From Cristatella mucedo (taxonomy: Eukaryota > Bryozoa > Phylactolaemata > Cristatellidae), in the NCBI GenBank assembly GCA_009760855.2, contig WPIO01000014.1:3340501-3404500 (forward strand): a DNA stretch of 64,000 bases, written 5' to 3'. Position numbers and translations under genes: made by a program. Shown in pieces: positions 37,601-49,600 of the stretch; the stretch's first letter is position 1, and every line of letters begins with the position of its first letter. The notes under the pieces were generated by a model. That model saw only the letters and a list, made by a program, of their open reading frames with translations, had not been told where the DNA came from and did not search any database.

Positions 37601-40581
37601 TATGCGATAAGGCGCTCCTGTTTCTCGCAGCATTTGGCGGGTCCTTATGATTGGTCCTTTATATGCTTATGCGTGCTGACACTCTGCACGCTACCACTAA
37701 CCATACGGTCATGTTTCCTTTACTGCATATGTAAAGTGCATAGAAAGAGAGTTGATTCTCTGAGGGTGCTATACAAATGTATTATTATTGTTACAGCTCG
37801 TGCAAAACTCTGCAGCTAAGCTTGTCTGTGGTAAACTGCCACACTGTACCACTTCTCAACACTGGTTTGGTCTAGCAGTTAAGGTGCTCGCCCCGACCAA
37901 GGTCTGACTGAGGTCGTGGGCTCGAGCCCCGAGGCATATGTGAAGCGCCTGAATAGAGATTAAGTTCTCTTGGGGCGCTATATAAATATATTATATATAT
38001 ATTATATACTCTCTCTATATATATTATATAATATATATATATATATATACATTATATTCTCTCTCTATATATTATATCCATAAAACGGGGTGTCGAATGC
38101 AAAATTCTGTCGCACAGTTTAAGGTTCCTTTAGTCTCTTGCTTCCGCCTGCTTGTCCAAAATACAACGTAATCGTCCTTGCATCGTAGCACCCACTGTTC
38201 TGACGAGCTGGTATGGTCCAGCCGTTAGGGTGCTCGACGAGACCAAGGTCTTGCTGAGGTCTTGGGCTCGAGCCCCGTAGCACATGTGAAGCGCTTGAAT
38301 AGAGATTAAGTTCTCTTGGCGCGCTATACATAGGAAATGCATACATTTTAAGTCGCATAACCATGCATCTAACCCAGTTCAAATCCCCGGGGACTCTACC
38401 TTATGCTCGCATGGTCCCAAAGCTCGGAGCTGCCCCAGACTGGCATCGCGACATCCTCTGAAATGACAACATTAAAAAATCTACATCCACATCTAATCAC
38501 ACCTACATGTTCTTCACAGAATTTACTACTACCCGTTTGAATTATTATATGTGCGCTAGTCCGGGCTGACACTGTGCGTGCTGTCGTCAACGAACGGACC
38601 TTTGCTTCCTTTCTAGCGGATGGTAATAGCCTAAAATAGATTTATATCTCTTAGGGAGCTATGCTTCTTACGCAACGACAACTACTCTCCTGCTGCCGAC
38701 TGTGGCTCATCCTTTCCAGCGGTCCTGAGCTGCTACTTCCACGCTACTGACTACCTCAACTGCTCTCCTGACTCTGCTATGCTTCCCACTTTCTCTTTAT
38801 TGCGTGAGACGAAGTCTGTTGGCTACCGAATGCGTACCGAAAGCCGCTTAAGCTGTGAGTACGCTATACAAAACTCTCCTGCATAATACCCTCATAGTCT
38901 TTATGGCTTCGTGGAGTTACAGACGGAGATACACACATATGCAAATTTTTCTTCTTGCAATTCTTCTTATTTTCATGTGCGCACACGTGTACTTTCAGTT
39001 GTAACCCCAAAAAAGTCGTAAAGACTAAATCGTACGCTCCATTTTGTTGAAGAACTTGAAGCTCCCACGTCTTCGTTGAGCTCTGCAGTAGTATCTTTAT
39101 ACTTCTTCTTCTTCGATGAAGAATACTTTTTTTTACCCGGCCACCATTTTGAGTGTGAAGCCGTGCGCGAAAGTCTCACAGCCCAGCAGGCTCGTTAAAC
39201 TTTTTAGAATGGTCGAGGCCGGCTGAATTAGCAGCCTCGTTTGGAAAGCGACCGCAGAGCTCTAGCTAGGCTGCAGCCGAGGCTCAGGCGTCTAACCCCG
39301 CTGGCCGGCTGGCGCCGCTGGCCGGCTGGTGCCGCTGGCGTGCGTCCACTGGCGCGCAGCTCGTAGAGTGCTCGCCCACCTGAACACGGCCATTCCCCAC
39401 CCGGCCGCCGCGGTGAACAAGCGTGGACCGAGGTCTCGGGCCGGGTTGATTGCGTATCCGCAGTTGTAGCCGAGAGACGTGCCGATGGCGAGCACCATGA
39501 GTCCCACGGCTAGCGGAGCCACGTGTCGCGGCAAGGCCAGATTCCTGCCGTCCGTCGCAGCCATAATGCACAGCATCAGCAGCGAAGTTCCGACGACCTG
39601 CAACGCCGATGCAGCTCATTTCAGCGCCCCACCACCCCCCCCCCCCACCGCCACGCGCTCCTCGAGCTGTCCGCGGCGGCGGACAGCTCGAGGAGCGCCC
39701 GTCGGGTCGCTACGCTCGAGCGCTCGCGGCCGCACGAGAGCCACCGCCGCCGCCGCCGCCGCCGCATCGGTCGGGCTTTAAGACTCGATCAACAGTCGAC
39801 GAGCGAACGGCTGTACTGAGCCTACCGGGTTCGAGCGACGAACGCACTTACGCCCGCTGCCAGTTGCGGGGCGTCGCGTCGCCTAGGCGACGAGCCTCGG
39901 ACTTACTTGGTCAAAAAGTCCCTGAGCCATTCCGACATGTTCGGCTGGGTACGTAGCGAATATCGCAGCGGTCCCGTTCGTGCCGCTGACGTACCTTTGG
40001 CCGCCGTCGAAACGAGTCAGGGCCTCTGCGGACCGAAGCACAAGATCTCATTACCATCTGGTGCAAAAGAATACGATAAGCGCTTACATCTCGAAGACTA
40101 AAGTGCACGTCGGCGACGCCAGGAGCCGTGCAGGCGACAGCGGTCGTGGCAGCGCAGCTGCTCGCTTAGCGCCTGCCGGCGGCAGTGGGAGGAATTGAGC
40201 GAGGCAGGATCGAGGCTGAGCGGTACCGTGAGAGCGGTGCAACGAGGAGAATGCGGCAGCACCGGCGGCTTTGCCTAACGAATGCCAAGCAGCGAGCGGT
40301 TCCGTTATACCTCGCCGGAAGTATGGTAAGCTAGTCGCTAGTAGTTAGCGGTGTCTAAACGGACAAATTATGTCCGGGCGGTGAGCATCCAAAGAAATAT
40401 TGTACATCGAAAGCTCAGAGTTTGTTACCACTTTTCATTTCAGTCTCTCTAGCGAGCCATTTCGCATACTCTCATGGACTGCAAAATAGTTTTGAATTAT
40501 CTTTGCATTCATTCTAATATCTAGCGAGATATTTTCTTAGCACTGGTAGACTATACGATATTCTTAGTTAACATGAAGTTG

Positions 40582-40669
<88 letters not shown>

Positions 40670-43600
40670 CCTTCCTCCCCTCTCTCTCCCTCGCTCTCTC
40701 TCTCCCGCGCTCTCTCTGTGTCTCTCTGTCTCTCTTTGTCTCTCTCTCTTTTTCTCTCTGTGTATGAATACGGTTTGACTGATCAATGTTTGTGCATTCA
40801 AGTGTCGCGTGCATACAAGCGTGCAATAGCGTTGTCGGTTAAGGGATCACAGCGAGACATGCAGCCATACACGGCTTATCTGTCAAACGAGGCACGAGGA
40901 AGTAACGAGTGATTATCATTGCAATGGAAATTTAAAAAAATTGTATATGCGTGCTCTCCTTTGATATGGAGACGGGGAACTCATAATCTCGGGATAACAG
41001 TGAAAAAGTGTAGGCCTCCGCCGGGAAGGCCAAATAAAAAGCACTTGTTTTGTGGGCTTTCACAGTAAACACTTGCACCGTCAATGCAGAATACCATTAC
41101 TACCGAACTAAAGCCCGGCCGTATCCCGCAAGCTAAGATAGCCTGTGGCTATCATATGCCTGCAAATCGACACGGCAAGAGAAGGATATTATAAAAAATG
41201 AAGAGAACTCGTGAGAGAACTACTTCACAACTTTAAAATATCGTAGATATGTTTTTGGATTTTGACATTTGAAGTATGCACAGTGCCACTCTAAAGTGGC
41301 CGAAGGGCACCTCACAGCAATGTCTCGGCACGTCCGTCCATGCGGGAATGCCATTCTCAACGGCCACCGCTTCGCTGATTAAAAGCCAACTGACACGGGA
41401 CAACTTCAGCAGCAATAGGGTAACGGGCAGCCGGCACACTTGTGCACACTCTGCTTCTACCATATTATTCAAAAACTACAATTAGTGAACTGAGATAAGT
41501 TTCGGTTTTTATCGCGAGATCTTATCATTTTTGGCCACTACTGTATAGCCTGTTGATGCACGCTTTCACGGAAAAATGCACCTGGTTTCGCTAACAAATA
41601 TTCATATGCAGCTAACAAAATTACGAGGATTTTTTCCAAGGTCCTTCAGTAGCTGCGATCAGAGTTCTTAGGAAGTAACTCGATGTAGGTCGATTTTGGA
41701 GCTTTCGAAGCTGAAAGAATCGACAGCAGACGCACTTTCTCCAAAATTCTTGCAATTTACTTGAAACGAGTCAGATTCTGGGTGTCTGGATCATCGTAGA
41801 TATACTTTATGCTCATTTGAAATAACAGTTACGAGCAGCTCACTGCCTGTGGACTCGCTTCGCTGAGTAATAGGAGACGGACACTAAACGTCTATTACAT
41901 GTCACTCCCGGAAGTACTGGTCACGGAAGACAACGCTGCGCTATCTTGCGGCGTGACGGAGGTAGTGACGGACTTTCTCGTTTTAATTAGTAGAGATTAT
42001 TAGTTTTGTAAGGAATTTCTCGTATTTTTTTAATTTATTTGTACGAGAATACGTCGTCAATATAAAGCCAGCCTTCTGAGTCCTTAATGATGGAAAGGGT
42101 TCTCGTTCGCCCCAGGTCTTCGCCCAGGAATAAGGTGCTCGCTCTTCACGACCCGGGTCGTGGATTTGAGTCCGGCTATGGACAATTCTTTATCTCCAAT
42201 TGAAAGCGGAGGCTCTTTTGCCACTGTATAAATAAGGCTTTAAAACTTTTTATGTGCATACTGCAAAAGACACTCGTACGTTGCTTGCTTAGCCACACAG
42301 CTACGTCGAGCTATCGCAATTGGTAACCAAACTTTGTCTACCTCAATAGTCCTATTTTCTTATCTTTTCTGCAATTGGAATTTTGTTTCACTACTCGGTT
42401 GAAATGTATCCTTTACAGCATAGTGCTAATAAAGAAAATGTAGTCTCTCTTACTTCATTATTCACGCGTGATACTGTTATTATTATTACTATTAAAACAC
42501 TGATAAACATTAAAACATAATATATCAATCCTTATTCGACCTACCAAGCTTACCATGCAAAGGACGAGTCTGTTAAGAAGCCTATCGAGCTGGATAGTTA
42601 TAGCAGACATCGTAAACATGCCCCTGGTCCATGCTCTTCTGAAAACAGCTATTGTCAGGCCCCTCGTGTATAATTTGGCCCTAGATCAACAGAGCGTAAG
42701 TAGCTGTCGCTGAGTCGTCCTGCTGCCGTTCTTATCCGTAACCTTTGAATGAGTTGTAACCCAGCAGATGAATGATTACACCAGTTCCCCAGGTCCCCAG
42801 GTGCTAGAAATTTCCAATCAGGACTTAGAGCTACCGATTCACTGGTACTGCTCAGCTGAGGCTTGACAATGGCTTTCTAAACAGTTCCGATCAGAGTATC
42901 TGCTAGACCTCTCAGCAATATTTGATACCATTAACCGCCAGATCATTTTAGAGCACCTCTCGACACACAAAGTTGTTATTGGCATACTATATAACTGGGT
43001 GAGATTTTACCACAGTGACAGAGGCAGATAGATAGATGTAGATGCAACACGTCTGTTTTGCACAGCTTTCCCTGCGCCCCAGTCAGCTTGTCATTTTGTT
43101 TCTCTGTGCTTTGTGTTTCTTTTCGTTTGCGTTTCTCTGTGCTTTGCTTACCTGTGTATGATTTAGTGAGTGTTATTAAAAAGGGTCCTACCAATCGCTG
43201 GCCTTGAATGTCCTTTTGGACTTTAGAATTCTGGCCCAAGCCTAATACAACGCATGCCGTAGCCCTTTGTTAAATGCTTCTCTTGCAGCGAATATTTAAA
43301 GCACCTGGATTGAGATTGTGTTCTCTTGGGGCACTGGATAAAAGACTTAGGACTTTACAAATTACTACTATTGACAGCACATAATGGGTTAAACAGGTTA
43401 TTGGGATGACAGGGTTCAAGTGCGTACACACCGCAGCTTACTGAATGGCTATCAATCATTCGAGTCCAAGATGCTAATTGCAGTGACAATATTAGCAAGC
43501 CGCCAGCGCTACTACCCACTTTAGGTGGATTTTGGGTAATGTTGCTGACATTTTCCTTGTAGTTTTCTAAGCATTGTGCGGAGAGGAAGACTCACGGTAA

Positions 43601-46600
43601 AACTTACCAAAATATGTCGCGTACACAATAAAGGCTCCGAAAAAAGCTCCGACGTACTGTGCCAGCATATAGATTGGCGTCAGCTTCCACGGAATTCTGC
43701 CGAGGATGCTCATGGTAAAAGATACAGCAGGATTCAGATGCGCACCTTCAAATACAAGCGATGAATGATGCTTGCACGTCTTTGCTACCTTGGCTTTTAC
43801 TGAGTATACATTTTGGACAATCATATTAAGTTAACCGCTAGTTTAAGTTTACGTAGTTCTTTGCATTACAGTTGAGGATACATACAGTTGAGGATATTTA
43901 GTATTGAATAGGGTGTTAATCTATGCATTAGATCCCCATACAATTTTTCCTTGTGTAAGACTGTTATGACTGCTTACAATTAACAAAAGTTAAACATCCC
44001 GAAAAATTGTGCTGGCTTTCATGTTAAATAAATCAGCACTTCACACTCATTGGGCATGACCGAAAGTAACCGTATGGACGATCTTCTTCCTCTCGCTGCC
44101 CTTGACCCCGCTTCTATCCTTTATTCTTACGCAACGACAACTACTCTCCTACTGCCGACTAAGGCACATCCTTTTCAGCAGACCTGAGCTGCTACTTCCA
44201 TGCTACTCACTACCTCAACTGCTCTCCTGACTCTGCTATGCTTCCCACTTTCTCTTTGTTGCGTGAGACGAAGTCTGTTGGCTACCGAATGCGTACCGAA
44301 AGCCGCTTAGGCTGTGAGTGCGCTATACAAAACTCTCCTGCGTAACACCCACATGGTCTTTATGACTTTGTGGAGTTACAGACGGAGATACATTATTCTC
44401 TATAAAAAAAAAACGTCGCCCCTTCACACTCGCGGCTCCTTTTCTGAGCTGTCAGCCCTATTGAAGGATCCCGTCTGCACTTTTTGAAGGACGACACGTT
44501 AATCATAGCTTGATAAAACTCTTTCCAACCTGTAATCAGCATTATATGCTGATTAAGTTAATAGTACTTTCGGGAAAGACGCACACTGCTTTTTTTCATG
44601 CAATCTTTTGGAAATCTAGCCGAATAAAATGTGCAGTAGCGCACCAGCTGACGGGTTATTTCAACGCGGATGACCATAGTAACATCACTCCAACGACCAA
44701 AGGTACGGTTTGCTGAGAAATTTGCTACCAACCACGCTTGCCTAGCCTAGGTAGTCCTAGCAATAGCGAACATTGGGTGTGCTGGGGAAGGCATTAAGAA
44801 GGAAAGAATGAATGGTGACCTTAAGGATTTTCAAGTATAAGTTTCTCATCCTCTAATTTTCTTACCGGAGTAATGTATCCCTTCGTAATAGTAGGCGACC
44901 TGCTAATGCTAACATTTACTACACTTGAAATATCACTATTCTTGTAACTACCTGGCCACGACGGCAGAACAGCGTGCTTATTTTAAATTTGTAGATCCGT
45001 GAACCACATCGTGCATCAACATTTTCAGGGGATTCTATGTTGATTTTGGCAGCCCGATGATATGATTGACTTCTGAGACTAACGATTGAAAAAGAAGTAC
45101 TTTTCCTCATTTTTATGTTGGTCTTGCTATTTGTTACAATTTAGAACCTTCAAAAACTGACTAAAATGTGACGAGTACAGAAATTTTAATTGAATAAATA
45201 AACGCATGAACGTGAATTTGCGTAGTTCTTCGAGAATCAAATGACCAGCGGGGCACTTTAAGCTGCACCTATATGTCAAATCAAATTATTTACCAATATG
45301 GCTAGAGTTGCATTCAATTTAAGACCTTTAATAGTGAAACAAAAAGAATGATACATTTACACAGCTCCCTAAGAGAAATAAATATAGCTAATTCTATGTA
45401 ATTTAATATGCCGAAAAGGAATTTCGACATATTCCGTTCTCCGTACAACTGCGTCATGGGAAGAAAGCGTTTTAGGGCGAGCGTAGTTAATTTGAAACGA
45501 CCCTCTCAACTGCTGATTCCTAAATAATCGAGCTTACAAGCGCAGCAATTGTTATGGGCAATCAGCCAAAGATAAAGCACTGCCAGGAAACCTACTAAAC
45601 TAATGTAACTCATAACGGTCTTGTGACACACAGTTGTAGTCCGTCTAAGCGCCGGTGGGCGAAAAGTGAGGACTGTGACCGCATCACTACGATGAGCTGC
45701 ATTTGTCATTAGATTAGGAATGTCCAGCCTTCGCTTGGATTTTTAGATTATCTATACGTTTTTCGTTGTTGGGCAAGTTTTTTTTAATCATGCGGCCGTC
45801 AGGGCCACAAGTCGCAAGTCACTGTTAGGTAAGAAAGCAAGCTGTGCCTAACAAAATAGTTGCGATTACCCGGCCGATTCAGGCTTTCGATAGAGTTAGT
45901 CATAAATTTGACACCATATCGGCATCATTTTAACTTGATCATATCTATAAGATCCTCTCATCACGAAGTCCTCAGTACAAATATTATTTGAGAAATATCA
46001 ATAAAGAATCTGACCACATGAAATTAGTCTTACAAGTCCACGAGCAATTTAATTTCCGAAGTCAACAAACGAACAAGAAATAAAGGCGAAATAATAGCTC
46101 AATAATAATAATATACTTGCATAGCTCTCTCGACGATTTTAATCTCTTTCTAAACACTTTACAGATGCTTAATAGAAATTATTAGCAATTGATCGGTGGT
46201 AAAATCCGCAAGCAGCAGGCTCAGTGTAAGCAGGCACATGCATACAAAGGACAAATCACAAAACCCCACCAAATGCAATAATAAACAGGTGTATTTTAAG
46301 CTTCTTTCTAAATGTCGTCATGTCAGGGGACGTTGTGACGTGCGTCGGTAGTGAGTTGGGAGCATACGAACTAAAGACACGGTCTCTAAAGCTTCGAGGT
46401 TCATACGAGGTATAGCTAAACGAGTAAGAACAGCGGGTAGTACTATTTCTTGGTCTGGTGGTGGAGAAGTTCTGTCAGGTAGGCTGGAGCCAGAGAATGA
46501 AGGAACCTAAAAGTAAGTGACAGAACCTTGAAGTTCAAAAGTTTATGAACCAGTTTCGATGTGGTATCTCTGTCTAAGCAAGCCAAAATTTTAGCAGTGT

Positions 46601-49600
46601 TGTGCAGCTGAAAGTAGGCAGACTTAACTATGGAACTGATGTGGCCATTTAATAAAAGCTCACTTTGGAATAGGCACCCAGATTTCGTGTAGATGGTACA
46701 AGAGATGTGATGAAAGAGCTAATTTTTTAAGCGTTAAGCTTTCAATTTCCGAGTCACACTTGATTTTCCCGTAACTGGTAAATTGGTGTTATCGCCATTC
46801 AATTTGAGAAAGTTTGCTGCCATCCATGTGCGGATGTCATCGACACATGCTGCAAGGGTGTGTCGAGAATTCGATGTGCTGGAGGGCTGGGAGAGATCAA
46901 AGCAAAGGAACATCTGAGTGTCATCTTTATAGAAGTGAAAGCCTAGATAGTGCTTGGCGATCACATCGGCAAGACGGAGAGCATAAACTGTGGAAGAAGC
47001 GGACCGAACACAGAGCCTTGAGGCACCCCTTACTTAAGTGGTTCCTCGGATGTTTTTTGCCTGTTCAAATCAATACTCTGGAGTCTCCCACTGAGGTAGG
47101 ACCTGAACCGTTGCGGCGCAATGCCAGCGATGCCCAGGCGAGATGCAAGATGCTCAACAAGGACTCTGTGATCAGTATTATCGAATGCTGCTGACAGATC
47201 GAGCAAAACAAACCGAGAGACTTTACCCAAGTCTGGATTCCTCAGATCATAGTTATACACCCGAAGCAATGCTGACTCTGTGGAGTGAATAGCTCTAAAC
47301 CCAGGCTGGAAATTACATGCAAGGTTTGAGGTCTCAATATAAGAGTTGTGAAGGCACAGCTGGAGATTATTTAGCAGCTACTAGAAACGATACCGAAGGA
47401 AAAACGCTATTGACATCAGATCCTAGAAATCTCCAGCAAAATATTTGGTCATTGATAAAATAGTAAAGAGATGAGAGTACAAATAACTACTGTGGTACGT
47501 CGCCATAAATGAATATGTGTGTGTATCGCCGAAAGTAAAAATACACAAATATATAATTAGGCTCCTATATAACTTTATTTTTCCATTGCTGGAAGTACTC
47601 TGGAAGTACTACAGATAGTAGGCAGAGCTAAAAAAAATATATCATTTGTTTCAGAGTGTGCCGCAATATTAATTAATGTTCGTAATTCTAAGCACAGCGG
47701 TAGTGGCGAGTGACAGAAAGCGAAAGGGTAGTACTATTCAAGAAATTATGTATTTTTTGGTCTAGCTGTTAAGATGCTCGCCCCGACCAAGGTCTGACTG
47801 AGGTCGTGGGCTCGAGCCTCGAGGCATATGTGAAGCCTGAATAAAGATTAAGTTCTTGTAGGGCGCTATAAACATGAATTATATTTGAATTATATTTTAT
47901 TCTTTGCCTCAACTTCTGCTTCTGAGATCTCCACTGCAGGAGATATGTGTATATATGTAAGCGAAGAAGTTTCTCTGATGTATCAACACATATAGAGAAA
48001 TGTGGAATGAACACAATCGGTATTAGTTTTGCGAGAATTGCTTTTGTTGTAATTTGACTGTGTGGGCCTAATTTTTCCCATTTACGGATTTAGTTAGTTT
48101 TGCCACGTTTGAAAGGGTTTATCCATTTTTACCAATGTACTGGTAAGTGTACGCATTCGCGTATATGTTCTCGGTGACTTGAAACACCAATATAAAATCA
48201 TCGTGTGCACGTGTTACATTTCTCACTATGCTTACACTAAGAAGTCACTACGAAATCGGTCATGCACGCTCTGCTTAAAGCACTCTTACAGGAAAAAACA
48301 AATGGCATCTGGAAATTCAAATGTGGTCTCTAACCTGAAACGCCACCACTAATGTAGGCTCCCATAGTAATGCCTAAGCACCACGCTAGGTTTACTGACA
48401 GAAAGTCTCCACTGGTCTCTCTGCTCAAGACTTGTTGTGCCAATGAGCCGTCGCCTATTATCTAAAAAGTTAAAGATGCCATTATAATTTAACAATAGAA
48501 ATTGCCTTCACAAGAATACTTAGTACGTAATATGCACAGCAGGATGCTTCCTTAGAGATATCTTTAATATGAATTAAATGCTGGTTGACGGTAGAGCATC
48601 CAGTGTACTTTTTAAAAAGTTGCACAAGCAAAGAGTGTCAGTCGAATAATAGCATTGCCCTCTTAACGTTCCGCCTTGTCGGAGAAGATCATAGCATTAT
48701 ACAACTACCGAGTTGCTGTAAGTGCTAGAACAGTTATTCAATGGAAAGAGAGCTCTTATAAACCTTTAGTAAAACCTCGGATACACACCAAGTGTGTGTG
48801 GACACTGGGATCTGTTTACCAGCGCCTCAGCAGCTTCTAGATCGTACAATGAGTAGTGCGAAAATGTCTCACACAAATTTCTAACATTTTTTTCTTGCAG
48901 CATTAAGCAAGTTAGCGCATTACCGACACCCACTACACATCAATAATTAGTATTATGGTATCATAGTTAGTTCACTTTAATGTCAAATCAGTTGAATAGC
49001 AAGGCATTCTGGTAATTAAAAACAACAAGGTCATCGGCATCCAAATTGCGAGCATAAATTGGAGGTGGCCAGTGCAACTAAAATCCAGTGCAGCTACAAA
49101 AATACAGGCAGCCCCTGACTAACGATTCTTCGACTGACGAAAATTCGGAAATTCGAACTCGGCTATAAATATGATCAAAATTAAAAATATATCCAATAAA
49201 ACTTTTAAATCCGCGCGTGGTCAGTAGATTTGACAATGCGGCAAACAAAAAGAAAACTATGGAAGGAAGAAAACTATGTCTGACAGCTATGCATTGTGGG
49301 TACTGAGGGCTCTCCGTCACGAAACCATGAAGTGAAAGAAATGGCTGAGGCATTCTCATCTATCGCTCACAGAATAAAATTGCTAGAACAAAATTACTGC
49401 AACTTAATAATAATAATACACTTGATATAGTGCCCTCGGAGAACTCAATCTCTTTCTAGGCAATTCACATCTGTTGCAAAGGAAGCACGATTGAATGGTT
49501 AGCGGTAGCATGCTGAATAAACAGCAAGAATAATATGGCTAGGGGTGATATGCATAGGGTCATCATGCAAGTATGGTTAGTAGCAGCATGCACAGTATCA

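Noticed and set aside
42976-43239. 87-codon minus-strand frame rich in Lys/Gln/Thr as a small gene
   Set aside because: It overlaps a decayed LINE copy on the other strand and has internal short repeats (CTTTGTGTTTC/CTCTGTGCTTTG). No homology was recognised.
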